NCBI RefSeq assembly: GCF_001039005.1
Contig: NZ_LDWR01000018.1
Coordinates: forward strand, 1-64,000
Direction: 5' to 3'
DNA length: 64,000 nucleotides
Source: Burkholderia cepacia
Lineage (GTDB): Bacteria; Pseudomonadota; Gammaproteobacteria; Burkholderiales; Burkholderiaceae
The stretch's first letter is position 1; each line of letters begins with the position of its first letter. The position numbers and the translations under genes are program-made. This document shows, one piece after another, positions 26,127 to 35,336 of this stretch. Under the pieces are notes generated by a model, which worked only from the letters and a program-made list of their open reading frames with translations, had not been told where the DNA came from and made no database searches.

Positions 26127-28022
26127 TTGGAATCGCACCAAAGCCACGCCAATGACGGCATGCCCGGTTTCAGGCGCGTCACCATCGGCTCAGTCACACC
26201 ACGCATCGAACGACGCGAGGAATGCTGGTATATCGAAGCACAGGAGCAGCTCGGCAGGTATCCCGAACGGATCACGGACCGCCTCGAAAGCGGGGCGCGC
26301 GACTATCCCGACCGCTGGTTTGTAGCGCGACGCGATGCGAGTGGTGTCTGGCGGGCGACGACGTACGACCAGATGGCCGAACAGGCGCGGGCCATCGGTC
26401 AGGCTTTGCTCGATCGCGGGCTCAGCGCGGAGCGACCGTTGGTCGTCCTGTCCGGAAACAGTATCGAGCATATCCAGATGGCGCTGGGTGCGATGTGGGC
26501 AGGTATTCCCTACGCGCCGGTCTCCCCAGCTTATTCGCTTGGCTCCACCGACTACGGGAAGCTGCGTCATGTGCTGGACCTGCTCACACCGGGGCTCATC
26601 TTTGCCGACGACATTTCTGCCTACACACCCGCGCTCGATACGGTCCTGCCCGCGGATGTCGAACGTGTAAGCGCCGTGCCCGTCGCCGGCCAGCGTGTCA
26701 CGCTCTTGCCAGTGCTGCTGGGCACCCCATCGCGCGACATCGATGCCGTACATGCTCGTGTGAATGGCGACACCATTGCCAAATTTCTATTCACGTCCGG
26801 TTCGACGAATCTGCCGAAGGCGGTGCCTACGACACATCGCATGTTGTGCGCGAATCAGCAGATGCTCCTCGAGACGTTCCCCGAGTTCCGCAGCGAGCCG
26901 CCGGTGCTGGTCGATTGGCTGCCATGGAATCACACCTTCGGCGGGAGTCACAACGTCGGAATCGCTCTGTATAACGGGGGCACGCTCTATATCGATGATG
27001 GCAAGCCCGTTGCGGGAAAATTCGATGAGACGCTGCGTAACCTGCGCGAGGTCGCACCGACGATTTACTTCAACGTTCCAAAGGGATGGGAAGAATTGGT
27101 TGTTGCGCTCGAAGCCGATGCCGCATTGCGGGAACGCTTCTTTTCGCGTGTGAAAGTGTATTTCTTCGCGGGGGCGGGTCTTTCGCAGGCGGCATGGGCG
27201 CGCCTCGAGAAAGTGACGCAAGAACACTGCGGGGAACGAATACGCATCATGACGGGGCTCGGCATGACGGAGACCGCGCCGTCGTGTTTGTTCACGACCG
27301 GGCCTGTCTCGGGCGCCGGGTACATCGGGTTGCCCGCGCCCGGATGTCAGGCCAAGCTGGTGCCCGTGGACGGCAAACTCGAGGTGCGGTTCCGCGGTCC
27401 GCACGTCATGCAAGGCTACTGGCGGGCAACAGCCGGCGCCGCGACCAATGTCTTCGATGAGGAAGGCTACTACCGGACAGGAGACGCCGTTCGGTTCGTC
27501 GATCCCGAGCAACCAGGGCTGGGGCTTGCCTTTGATGGCCGCATCGCCGAAGACTTCAAGCTTGCCTCGGGAACCTTCGTCAGCGTCGGGCCCATGCGCG
27601 CCCGCATCGTTACCGAGGGTGCACCGTACGTGCAGGACGCAGTCATTGCCGGAATGAATCGAGACGAGGTGGGCGTCATGATATTCCCGCAGCTGGATGC
27701 TTGCCGCATGCTTGCTGCCTTGCCCCCGGGTACGGGTGCGCAAGCAGTGTTGAGTGCGCCGGCCGTGCGGGCCTTCTTCGAAGGTCTCGTCGCTCGCCTC
27801 AACGAAACGGCGACGGGCAGCGCGACGTTCATCGCGCGCTTGTGTCTCCTCGCGGTGCCGCCGTCTCTCGATCTGGGCGAAGTGACCGACAAGGGTTCCA
27901 TCAATCAGCGCGCGGTGCTGCAACATCGTGTGGAAATCGTCGAAGCCCTGTACGCGGCTGGCGCAAGCGACATGGGTGTAATCCGCGCGCAGCGGCAATC
28001 GAGAAAGGATCAACTGAAATGA
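26127..28022 (+). CDS. fcs: Feruloyl-CoA synthetase
   Basis: A 631-residue ANL ligase of the Fcs type, which forms feruloyl-CoA from ferulate, ATP and CoA. Motifs are KFLFTSGSTNLPKAVPTTHR, DWLPWNHTFGGSHN, GLGMTETAPS, YYRTGDAVRFVD and FDGRIAEDFKLASGTFVSVG, the last being typical of Fcs rather than other ligases. The start is TTG 26127, 7 bp after a perfect AAGGAGG (26114-26120); ATG 26160 is the alternative. The stop overlaps the next start (ATGA). Confidence 0.95.
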   Translation: MESHQSHANDGMPGFRRVTIGSVTPRIERREECWYIEAQEQLGRYPERITDRLESGARDYPDRWFVARRDASGVWRATTYDQMAEQARAIGQALLDRGLSAERPLVVLSGNSIEHIQMALGAMWAGIPYAPVSPAYSLGSTDYGKLRHVLDLLTPGLIFADDISAYTPALDTVLPADVERVSAVPVAGQRVTLLPVLLGTPSRDIDAVHARVNGDTIAKFLFTSGSTNLPKAVPTTHRMLCANQQMLLETFPEFRSEPPVLVDWLPWNHTFGGSHNVGIALYNGGTLYIDDGKPVAGKFDETLRNLREVAPTIYFNVPKGWEELVVALEADAALRERFFSRVKVYFFAGAGLSQAAWARLEKVTQEHCGERIRIMTGLGMTETAPSCLFTTGPVSGAGYIGLPAPGCQAKLVPVDGKLEVRFRGPHVMQGYWRATAGAATNVFDEEGYYRTGDAVRFVDPEQPGLGLAFDGRIAEDFKLASGTFVSVGPMRARIVTEGAPYVQDAVIAGMNRDEVGVMIFPQLDACRMLAALPPGTGAQAVLSAPAVRAFFEGLVARLNETATGSATFIARLCLLAVPPSLDLGEVTDKGSINQRAVLQHRVEIVEALYAAGASDMGVIRAQRQSRKDQLK

Positions 28023-29809
28023 CCTTGATGTATCAGGCGCCGCTACGCGACATGTGCTTTGTGATTGACGAGTGGATCGACGCAGCATCATGGTGGCCGG
28101 AGGTTCCTGATTGGGCCGATCTTGACCAGGACACCGTGCAACAGGTGCTCGAAGAGGCAGCGCGCTTCGTCGAGGAACGCATCGCTCCGCTGAATGCGAC
28201 GGCGGATCTCGAGGGATGTCGGTTCGAAGCGGGCGCGGTCAGGATGCCTGCGGGCTTCCGGGAATCGTATGCCGCCTACGTGGAAGCCGGTTGGCCCACG
28301 CTCTCGCTCGACACGGAATGCGGTGGGCAGGGACTGCCTCAGCTTCTGGACGTTGCCTTGCAGGAAATGCTCGCAGGAGCCAATCATGCATGGTTAATGT
28401 CCCCGGGGCTCACGCATGGCGCAGTGGCCTGTCTTCAGGCGCATGGCAGTGAAGATATCAAGCGCGAACTGCTGCCGCATGTGGCGAGCGGAGTATGGCT
28501 GACCACGATGTGTATCACCGAGCCTCAGGCAGGGAGCGACCTCGCCCTGATTCGGACGCGTGCAACACCTGCACCGCAGAACGGCGGTTACTTCATCGAT
28601 GGAAGCAAGATTTTCATCAGTGGCGGCGCGCACGATCTTACGGAAAATATCGTTCATCTCGTACTTGCCCGCCTGCCTGACGCTGCTCCCGGAACAAAAG
28701 GGCTGTCACTCTTTGTCGTTCCCGAGTGGCTGGAAAGAGAGGGGGGTGGGCGCGAGCGCAATGGCGTGTATTGCGAAGGTATGGAGAAAAAATTGGGGCT
28801 AAAAGGCAGTCCGACTTGTTCGATGCGTTTCGAGCGCGCTGTCGGCCGGCTTGTGGGCGAACCGGGCCGAGGGCTGGCTTGCCTCTTCGTGATGATGAAC
28901 GCTGCGCGTCTGCAGGTCGCGATGCAAGGGTTGGGGCATGCGCATACCGCGTGGCAACGCGCTCACACCTATGCGCTGGAACGCGTACAGATGCGGGCGG
29001 TGAGTACGCCGCCCGGCGTGTCGGACGAACCGGGCCGTGCGGCGCCCATTGCCTGGCATCCTGCAATACGTCGCGCGCTCATGGAGCTGCGCGCCATCGC
29101 CGAGGGCGAACGTGCAATAGGCTATTGGACCGCACATTGGCTCGATGTCGCCGCGCGCCATTCCGATGCGCTCGCTCGGGAGGAGGCAGGGCAACTCGCA
29201 TCACTGCTCACGCCGGTGGCGAAGGCGTTTTTCACGGCAAACGGCTTTGCGGCTGCTTCGAACGCGCTCCAGATATTCGGCGGTTACGGTTATGTGCATG
29301 AATACGGCATCGAACAGACGCTGCGGGATAGTCGTGTCGCCATGATTTATGAGGGAACTAACGAAATCCAGGCGATCGATTTGCTGGTGCGGAAAGTGCT
29401 GCCCGATGCCGCGGCAGGTCTTGGCATCCTGCTTCGGCACATTCGGGCGGAGGCTCGGCTGTGCGGTGCGGGAGAGACGCGAGTGCGCGCCGTCGGTCTG
29501 CGCCTGACGGAGCTGGCCGATGACGTCGAACGAGTGACATACGCCATCAAGGAACACCAGGCAACCGATCCCGAAACTGCATATCGCGTCGCCGACGATT
29601 ATCTGGTGATGTTCGGCTGGATGTTGCTCTCCTTTGCATGGGCGCGCACGCTTCGCATTGCGACGAATGTTGATAGCAGCGATCCCTTTTATGCCGAGAA
29701 GTGCGAGACGGCGCATTTCTTCTTTGACTATCCGCTTGCTGCGTTTGCTTATCGCCGCGCTCTCATAGAAGCGGGACTGTCGGCGCGATTGCCGCATATC
29801 GCCAGTTAA
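28019..29809 (+). CDS. Acyl-CoA dehydrogenase of the ferulate module
   Basis: A 596-residue acyl-CoA dehydrogenase of the long, C-terminally extended type. It has TTMCITEPQAGSDLALIRTRA, a CoA/FAD-binding middle domain, and YEGTNEIQAIDLLVRKVL. Pseudomonas ferulate clusters carry an acd gene beside fcs, which supports a role in an alternative beta-oxidative route or in handling side-chain-reduced phenylpropanoids. It overlaps fcs by 4 bp (ATGA). Confidence 0.92.
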   Translation: MTLMYQAPLRDMCFVIDEWIDAASWWPEVPDWADLDQDTVQQVLEEAARFVEERIAPLNATADLEGCRFEAGAVRMPAGFRESYAAYVEAGWPTLSLDTECGGQGLPQLLDVALQEMLAGANHAWLMSPGLTHGAVACLQAHGSEDIKRELLPHVASGVWLTTMCITEPQAGSDLALIRTRATPAPQNGGYFIDGSKIFISGGAHDLTENIVHLVLARLPDAAPGTKGLSLFVVPEWLEREGGGRERNGVYCEGMEKKLGLKGSPTCSMRFERAVGRLVGEPGRGLACLFVMMNAARLQVAMQGLGHAHTAWQRAHTYALERVQMRAVSTPPGVSDEPGRAAPIAWHPAIRRALMELRAIAEGERAIGYWTAHWLDVAARHSDALAREEAGQLASLLTPVAKAFFTANGFAAASNALQIFGGYGYVHEYGIEQTLRDSRVAMIYEGTNEIQAIDLLVRKVLPDAAAGLGILLRHIRAEARLCGAGETRVRAVGLRLTELADDVERVTYAIKEHQATDPETAYRVADDYLVMFGWMLLSFAWARTLRIATNVDSSDPFYAEKCETAHFFFDYPLAAFAYRRALIEAGLSARLPHIAS

Positions 29810-29814
29810 GACTT

Positions 29815-30081
29815 ATGGACACGATGCAAAAGATACGCCTGGAGGCCGCCATCATCGCAAATGCTGACGACGCTTCTATCTGGCGATGGTTTTCGTACCT
29901 ATTGGAGGAGCGTCGCATTCGTTGGCGTTTTCAATTCGGCAATTGGCACGTGAGCGTTGACCGCGTGACCGTGGCGAGAGCCGCGACCTTTGATCGTGCG
30001 ATACGGGAGGCCAAGGCGGTAGCGGAAGAGCAAGGTCTACCGGAAAAACGAAAACAATCGGGCGAAGCGGCTATTCCATGA
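29815..30081 (+). CDS. Small conserved-type protein, unknown function (88 aa)
   Basis: An 88-residue basic/aromatic protein 5 bp after the dehydrogenase. The core RIRWRFQFGNWHVSVDRVTVARA looks like beta-strands and is followed by a helix (AIREAKAVAEEQG). I believe similar short hypothetical proteins occur across Burkholderia, but I cannot name a family. ATG 29815 and ATG 29824 are both possible and neither has a good ribosome site. Confidence 0.6.
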   Translation: MDTMQKIRLEAAIIANADDASIWRWFSYLLEERRIRWRFQFGNWHVSVDRVTVARAATFDRAIREAKAVAEEQGLPEKRKQSGEAAIP

Positions 30082-30249
30082 CCGCGTGGCCCGCAAGCGA
30101 GTGAGGCGGCCAACCGAAGAGTTCATCGCATGGTACGTATGTTTTCACGCGGCATAACAAACATGCTTCTCTTTGAACAGGTTGCGAATCATGTGCGGTT
30201 CCTTCTTTCGATGGTGCAGATGACTCTCTAACGGTCAGCCGTCTTTACT
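30082..30249. other. Right flank of the ferulate module
   Basis: About 170 bp without a gene, between the small ORF and the amidohydrolase fragment. No transposon end or repeat could be recognised. Confidence 0.4.
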
Positions 30250-30378
30250 TCACGGTTCGCGACTATGGAACGCGGCCGGTAAGCGGTGTTCGTTGATCGT
30301 TTCGTAGATCGGCCAGGCCATCCGGTCCGCGGGCTCGAAGCCGTGCACTGTCGGGTGGAACTTGAATCCTTTGGCGCA
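30250..30378 (-). pseudogene. Amidohydrolase-family gene, fragment preceding the insertion point
   Basis: The minus-strand frame reads CAKGFKFHPTVHGFEPADRM, then AWPIYETINEHRLPAAFHS and REP-stop. This is the amidohydrolase 2 segment GxKGFKFHPxxxGFxPxDRMxxPLYExIxEHxLPxxFHTG. It breaks exactly at FHS, where the segment at 23565-23368 takes up the same protein. The N-terminal part of the gene upstream is not recognisable. Confidence 0.75.
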
Positions 30379-30495
30379 CGACTTCTTTTCCGTTCTCGAT
30401 CGGGTGGCTGGCCAGTGACGGCCAATCCTCTTCTAGCGTCCTTACATGGCGATCAGCGGCACGAAACAGCGCTTGACGCTTCTCCCGGCAACTTG

Positions 30496-32154
30496 TCAGC
30501 GCTCGCTAGCGACGGGCACGCCGCGCAGGCGTTGCACAAGGTCCTCGCAGCGCGTCGGCAGGGCATTGCCTCGCCACACTACGTGCGTATCGCTTCTGAC
30601 AAGCACCAGCGCGTGCTGGTAAGGCTGCGGCCAGCCATCGCGCGGCTCGGCATCCAACAGCTGCAGCGGCACGCGGTGCAGTTCCGCTGCGCGCAGCAGC
30701 GCGCCGACGTCCACACCGGTGTCGCGACGCAGCAACGTGTAGCCCGGTCCCAGCGCGTCGAACACCGAACGGCCGTCGGCGAGCCAGAAGTGCGGCATGC
30801 GGCAGCCCGGCACGGTCGAGGGCGTGAAGCTGCCCATCGTGTAGCTCGGCGGCGCCTCCTCGTCGGCGACGATCAGGGTCGAGTCGCTGTAGAAGTAGCC
30901 GAAGTTCAGTCCGGCGCAGCAGTACTGCTGCACGTTCAGTTCGTACGCGTCGGCACCGACGCGCGCGCGTTGCGCCGCCCCGGACTCGTCGTCAGCTTCG
31001 ATGTTGTGCGGTACCGCGCTGCGCGCACGGATCATCTTGGCCGCGTGGTCCATCGCGAACTGCGAAACCTGCTGGGTGATCGGCTGGCGTTCGGCCTCGT
31101 ACGCGTCGAGAATGCGTTCGTCGGCCCAGCCCTGTACGCAGGCGGCCAGCAGCCACGACAAGTGGGTGGCGTCAGCGATCCCTGCATTCATGCCGTAGCC
31201 GGCATAAGGGACCCACAGATGCGAGGCATCGCCGGAGATGAAGACGCGGCCGTTGCGGAAGCGGTCGGCCACCAGGCGGCGGCCGACCCAGTCTTCCTTG
31301 GTGAGGATCTCGTATTCGAAGTCTGCGTCGACGCCAAGGATCTGACGAATCGACCAGTCGCGGTCGACCGAGTCGAATTCCGGCTCGTCAGGGTTGAGGT
31401 GGTTGTGCACCAGCCAGGTCTCGCGACCGTCGATAGCGAACACCGTGCCGCAGCGGCGAGGGTTGACGCTGTAGGAGCACCAGGCATGCGGGGTGCGGAC
31501 CAGGGCAGCCAGCCCGGGCGCCCGGATGTACGTGGACTGAACGCGCTGGATCATGGCCGTGCCCTCGAACTTCGAGCCGATCTGTTTGCGCACCGTGGAA
31601 CTGCCGCCGTCACAGCCCACCAGGTAGCGCGCGCGCACGTGGCGCGTGTTGCCGCTGTCAAGGTCCAACGTTTCCACAGTCACGCCATCGGCATCCTGGA
31701 CGAAACCGGTGAGTTGGGTCCTGTTGTGCAGGGTCACACCCGGCAGCGTGGCGGCATGGCGAAGCAGGATGGGTTCCAGGTAGGTCTGGTTGATGCGATG
31801 CGGCGGCTCTGGCGTGGGCCACCAGCCGTCGGGCCCGCTGGTGTCGTCGTAGCGGTCCCGTCGGCATGGAATGGGAATACGTGCGAGTTCGGTACCGGTG
31901 ACGCTGGTGCGAAACGCCACGTCGTTCGGGTAGTCGGCTGGCAGGCCGGCATCGCGCAGTGCCGGTGCGATGCCCAATCGCCGGAAGGTCTCCATGCTGC
32001 GGGCGCTGACATGGTTGCACTTGACGTTGGGCGGCTCGGCAAAATGGCGCGGCTCAGCCAGCGTGACGCGCACGCCGTGCGAGCTCAGATCCATGGCGAT
32101 GGTCAAGCCTACCGGGCCTGCGCCGGCGACGAAGATGTCTGTGTCGTAGCTCAT
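30496..32154 (-). CDS. FAD-dependent aromatic monooxygenase (PheA/TfdB/MhpA type)
   Basis: A 552-residue class A flavin hydroxylase. Seen are the FAD loop FVAGAGPVGLTIAMDLSSHG, the NAD(P)H/FAD motif VGCDGGSSTVRKQIG, and the second FAD site GRVFISGDASHLWVPYAGYG, then a thioredoxin-like C-terminal domain as in phenol hydroxylases. It would ortho-hydroxylate a phenolic substrate. It is divergent from a LysR gene, with a likely LTTR box in the 139-bp gap. Confidence 0.93.
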   Translation of the reverse strand: MSYDTDIFVAGAGPVGLTIAMDLSSHGVRVTLAEPRHFAEPPNVKCNHVSARSMETFRRLGIAPALRDAGLPADYPNDVAFRTSVTGTELARIPIPCRRDRYDDTSGPDGWWPTPEPPHRINQTYLEPILLRHAATLPGVTLHNRTQLTGFVQDADGVTVETLDLDSGNTRHVRARYLVGCDGGSSTVRKQIGSKFEGTAMIQRVQSTYIRAPGLAALVRTPHAWCSYSVNPRRCGTVFAIDGRETWLVHNHLNPDEPEFDSVDRDWSIRQILGVDADFEYEILTKEDWVGRRLVADRFRNGRVFISGDASHLWVPYAGYGMNAGIADATHLSWLLAACVQGWADERILDAYEAERQPITQQVSQFAMDHAAKMIRARSAVPHNIEADDESGAAQRARVGADAYELNVQQYCCAGLNFGYFYSDSTLIVADEEAPPSYTMGSFTPSTVPGCRMPHFWLADGRSVFDALGPGYTLLRRDTGVDVGALLRAAELHRVPLQLLDAEPRDGWPQPYQHALVLVRSDTHVVWRGNALPTRCEDLVQRLRGVPVASER

Positions 32155-32247
32155 GATTCTTTGTGGAAGTGAACGATTGCACGGATGAGGGTTAGCGGCA
32201 TGGTTGTCTCCATTGGTCTTTGTGGGATTGATTGGAACTAAATCTGA

Positions 32248-32264
32248 TTCATTCGTAAAATGAA
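32248..32264. promoter_or_regulatory. LysR-type operator candidate
   Basis: TTCAT-N7-ATGAA, a 17-bp inverted repeat in an AT-rich divergent promoter region between the monooxygenase and the LysR gene. The position and symmetry are usual for a LysR recognition site. Confidence 0.5.
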
Positions 32265-32293
32265 ATATTTAGAACGACATATCGTGTTATTCC

Positions 32294-33211
32294 ATGAATC
32301 AGCCTGACTTCCCAACCCTCCGTCCGCCCACCCTGAAGCAGTTGCGCGCGTTCGCGGCCGTGTACGAGTTGCGCAAGCTCACCGCGGCTGCCCAGCGCCT
32401 GTCGATCACGCAATCGGCCATCAGCGTGTTGATTCGTCAACTGGAGGACGGCCTCGGCACACGCCTGTTCGATCGCACGACTCGTTCTCTGCACCCCACG
32501 CGCGCAGCCGACGAGACCATCGTCGTGGTTGAGCGCATCCTGCGCGACCTGGACTCGCTGGGCACCGGCCTGCGAGATCTGACCGCCTTGCGCCGCGGGC
32601 GCGTCAGCGTGGCGGTGACGCCTACACTCGGCGAGATCGTGCTGCCGGAGGCGCTGCGCCAGTTCGCGCGGCAGTACCCGAACATCCACGTAGCGGTGGA
32701 CGACTGCGCGCCCGACCAGTTTGTTTCGCGCGTGGTGGGAGAACATGTCGACTTCGGAATCGGCGCGCCTGAACGGGCTGCTGCCGACGTGGATACGCTT
32801 ACGCTGCGTCGCGACCACCTGGCGGTCGTCCTGCCGTACGGACATGCGCTGGCCTCGCAACGCCAGGTGCGCTGGTCACAGTTGGCCGGTCATGCGGTGA
32901 TCACCGTTCGGCCCGGCTATGGCATTCGGCCGCTAATCGACGCGACTGCGGCGCGTGCGGGCGTGTCGTTGAACGTTGTGAACGAAGTCGCCTTTCTGTC
33001 CACCGCGCTGTGGATGGCCGACTGCGGACTGGGCGCGGCCATCATGCCGTCTGCCTATGCGGCTCGAGGGGCACACAAGGAGCGGGTCGTGCTGCCCTTG
33101 GTTGCGCCAAAGGTGTCGCGCGATGTGGCCTTGGTAACCAAGCGCGGCCGCTCGCTTTCGGCGGCTGCGCAGCATCTGGTGGATGTGTTGGTGGATACGC
33201 TCAAGAGTTGA
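32294..33211 (+). CDS. LysR-family transcriptional regulator
   Basis: A 305-residue LysR regulator. The winged HTH is at about residues 17-75 (TLKQLRAFAAVYELRKLTAA, TQSAISVLIRQLEDGLGTRL), followed by a periplasmic-binding-protein-like effector domain. It is divergent from the flavin monooxygenase and precedes the operon from 33380. It probably activates one or both in response to an aromatic effector. Confidence 0.93.
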   Translation: MNQPDFPTLRPPTLKQLRAFAAVYELRKLTAAAQRLSITQSAISVLIRQLEDGLGTRLFDRTTRSLHPTRAADETIVVVERILRDLDSLGTGLRDLTALRRGRVSVAVTPTLGEIVLPEALRQFARQYPNIHVAVDDCAPDQFVSRVVGEHVDFGIGAPERAAADVDTLTLRRDHLAVVLPYGHALASQRQVRWSQLAGHAVITVRPGYGIRPLIDATAARAGVSLNVVNEVAFLSTALWMADCGLGAAIMPSAYAARGAHKERVVLPLVAPKVSRDVALVTKRGRSLSAAAQHLVDVLVDTLKS

Positions 33212-33379
33212 TCGGTAGCTCGTCCGGGCACGCATCGAAGGCCAGGATGGGCGCGCGAAATTACGCAGAGAAGTAAATTCTCTGCAGACTCTTGCGAATT
33301 GTGTTTTTGTGAACTAGCATGACTCCATCGTGCCTCGCTTGCCTTGCGGGGCGCGTCCATCCAACCGGTGAGGAGTCGC

Positions 33380-33835
33380 ATGTTCTCTTACGCAGCATCA
33401 GTCGAGGTCAATCCGCCAGGCACCGAAGTGGTCCTCTCGCATGAGCAACTTTGGAGGGCTCTGGAACTGAAGGCCGAGAACCCCGTCGCATTCGTACCTG
33501 GCATGGAAACCTGCAAGATAGTCGAACGATTCGATGACGGCTTCCTGCGAGAAGCGATCCTGCGGGGCAAGCCCCTCATCGAGCGGATCACGTATACCGC
33601 GCCGGTCATGGTGCACTTCGAGCGCAAGAACAGCGTCGGGTGGATCACGAATACCATCAGCGAGTCCTCTCGCGGCCTTGTCCTCACGTTCTGTTTCTCG
33701 GTCGCTTTCCCCGACGTGGAGCCTGGGTCCCAAGAAGAAAAGGAGAGGGGCGTCAGGATGAAGGGGGGCTACATGCAGGCCGTCGAGACCACGCTCGCCG
33801 AGGCGCGCCGGCGTGCGGTCGCCAATATCCTTTGA
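33380..33835 (+). CDS. AtaL-like SRPBCC (DUF1857) protein
   Basis: A 151-residue START/SRPBCC-fold protein resembling AtaL/DUF1857 (polyketide cyclase superfamily): an N-terminal FSYAASVEVNPPG strand, then VMVHFERKNSVGWITNTISE and LTFCFSVAFPDVE. GAGGAG at 33370-33375 favours ATG 33380 over the upstream frame start. No enzymatic role is established for this family. Here it heads the operon. Confidence 0.8.
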   Translation: MFSYAASVEVNPPGTEVVLSHEQLWRALELKAENPVAFVPGMETCKIVERFDDGFLREAILRGKPLIERITYTAPVMVHFERKNSVGWITNTISESSRGLVLTFCFSVAFPDVEPGSQEEKERGVRMKGGYMQAVETTLAEARRRAVANIL

Positions 33836-33848
33836 GCGAGGCACCGGA

Positions 33849-34790
33849 ATGCAACAGTCCTTCCGACTACTGAGTTACTCGGTAGCCAGCGACCCCGCAA
33901 GAGCGGGCATCCTGGTCGACGATCGCATCTACGACGCCGCCGCAGGCGTGCGCCCGACCACGGCCGTCCATCCCGGGGTGTCCGTCAGCGACCTGCTGTC
34001 GGACTGGCGGGCCTCGCATGACGCGTTGACCCGGTATGCCGACCTCGCCCGGAAGGGGGCCGTTACCGGCATCGACCTGGGCGGGGCAACCTTGCACTCG
34101 CCGATCCTGTACCCGGGCACCATCTATTGCGCGGGGGCGAACTACCGTGACCATCTCGAAGAGATGCTGATGGTGCTCAAGCAACCCGCTCCGCAGGCCG
34201 GTCAGGACGCGGCACCATGGCATTTTCTGCGCCCGAACAAGAGTTGCGTCGCGGGTCCCGGAGAGCACGTTCGTCGGCCAGCCGACTCGAACAGACTCGA
34301 CTGGGAAGCCGAACTCGCGGTCGTGATTGGAACGCCGGCACGCAACGTCGTGGCTGAGGATGCCCTGAAGCACGTTGCGGGTTACATGGTGGCCAACGAT
34401 CTGTCGGCACGCGACCTGGCTCGGCGCTCCGACAAGGCAGCAAGTTCACCCTTCTACTTCGACTGGACGGCCCACAAGGGGTTTGACGGCGCCTGCCCGA
34501 TGGGGCCATGGATTACACCAGCGGAAGACGTGTCGGATCCGCAGGCGCTGAATATCCGTCTATGGGTCAACGGGGTGATCAAGCAGGACTCGAACACCTC
34601 CCAGATGATCTTCTCCGTCGCAGAGCAGATCGCCCACCTCTCTCGTCGAGTGACGCTGCATCCCGGGGATGTCATCCTCACGGGGACTCCGGCCGGTGTG
34701 GGCACGGCTCGCAACGAGTTCCTGCAGCCCGGCGACAACGTGCGTGTTCAGATTGAGCATCTAGGCTATCTCGAAACCCACATCGATTGA
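33849..34790 (+). CDS. Fumarylacetoacetate hydrolase-family protein
   Basis: A 313-residue FAH-fold enzyme. It has YCAGANYRDHLEEM, the metal-binding DWEAELAVVIG, HKGFDGACPMGPW and ILTGTPAGVGTA. FAH-family enzymes hydrolyse C-C bonds, decarboxylate, hydrate or isomerise ring-cleavage products such as acylpyruvates. Together with the VOC gene next door it suggests meta-type ring cleavage followed by hydrolysis. Confidence 0.9.
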   Translation: MQQSFRLLSYSVASDPARAGILVDDRIYDAAAGVRPTTAVHPGVSVSDLLSDWRASHDALTRYADLARKGAVTGIDLGGATLHSPILYPGTIYCAGANYRDHLEEMLMVLKQPAPQAGQDAAPWHFLRPNKSCVAGPGEHVRRPADSNRLDWEAELAVVIGTPARNVVAEDALKHVAGYMVANDLSARDLARRSDKAASSPFYFDWTAHKGFDGACPMGPWITPAEDVSDPQALNIRLWVNGVIKQDSNTSQMIFSVAEQIAHLSRRVTLHPGDVILTGTPAGVGTARNEFLQPGDNVRVQIEHLGYLETHID

Positions 34791-34808
34791 CCTTCTATCC
34801 AGGGAACC

Positions 34809-35309
34809 ATGATGACTCAGCTCAGTGACCTTCTTGACGATGCCATTGCCGAGCCGCCCGCTCGCGATTCCATCGTCAAGCCGTATGTGCTCTCGCACGG
34901 CACGCTCGAATGCAAAAGCCTTCGCGAATCTCGCCGGTTCTATGAGGAGTTCCTGGGTCTGGAGTGTGTCCAGCACGGCCCGCGCTCGATGGCCGTTCGG
35001 TGCGGGATGAAGTTTCATATCGTGTGCGTCGAAGTCGGATCCGCGCTGCACCCCGTGACTTACCTGAGTCATTGGGGCGTGGATGTCAGTTGCAACGCCG
35101 AGGTGGAAGCCGCTCATGCGGCGGCTCTGGCGAATCGCGAGCGCTATGGGATCGGGAAGATTACAGACATCGTGGAGCAGCACGGAGTCTACTCGTTCTA
35201 CTTCGAGGACCTGGATCACAACTGGTGGGAGATCCAGCACTACGCCGCCGGCTTCCAGCACAGCGACATGTTCGACTTCGGCGACGTGTTCGAATCGTCG
35301 AAGGGCTGA
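34809..35309 (+). CDS. VOC-family (glyoxalase/extradiol dioxygenase-like) protein
   Basis: A 166-residue vicinal-oxygen-chelate protein. A plausible metal triad is His30, His88, Glu141 (LSHGTLE, LSHWGVDV, NWWEIQHY), with DLDHNWWEIQHYA as the family end motif. It is single-domain size, like small extradiol dioxygenases or glyoxalases. In this operon a ring-cleaving or isomerising role is likely but not proven. Confidence 0.85.
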   Translation: MMTQLSDLLDDAIAEPPARDSIVKPYVLSHGTLECKSLRESRRFYEEFLGLECVQHGPRSMAVRCGMKFHIVCVEVGSALHPVTYLSHWGVDVSCNAEVEAAHAAALANRERYGIGKITDIVEQHGVYSFYFEDLDHNWWEIQHYAAGFQHSDMFDFGDVFESSKG

Positions 35310-35336
35310 CACCAACCCCTTTCTTTCCCAAGCCCT

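Noticed and set aside
30400-30480. Minus-strand frame reading LFRAADRHVRTLEEDWPSL upstream of the amidohydrolase fragment
   Set aside because: Looks peptide-like, but I could not match it to the N-terminus of an amidohydrolase or any other family.
30286-32172. A 628-codon open frame on the plus strand opposite the flavin monooxygenase
   Set aside because: It is a GC-rich shadow frame without recognisable domains; the minus-strand gene has complete FAD motifs.
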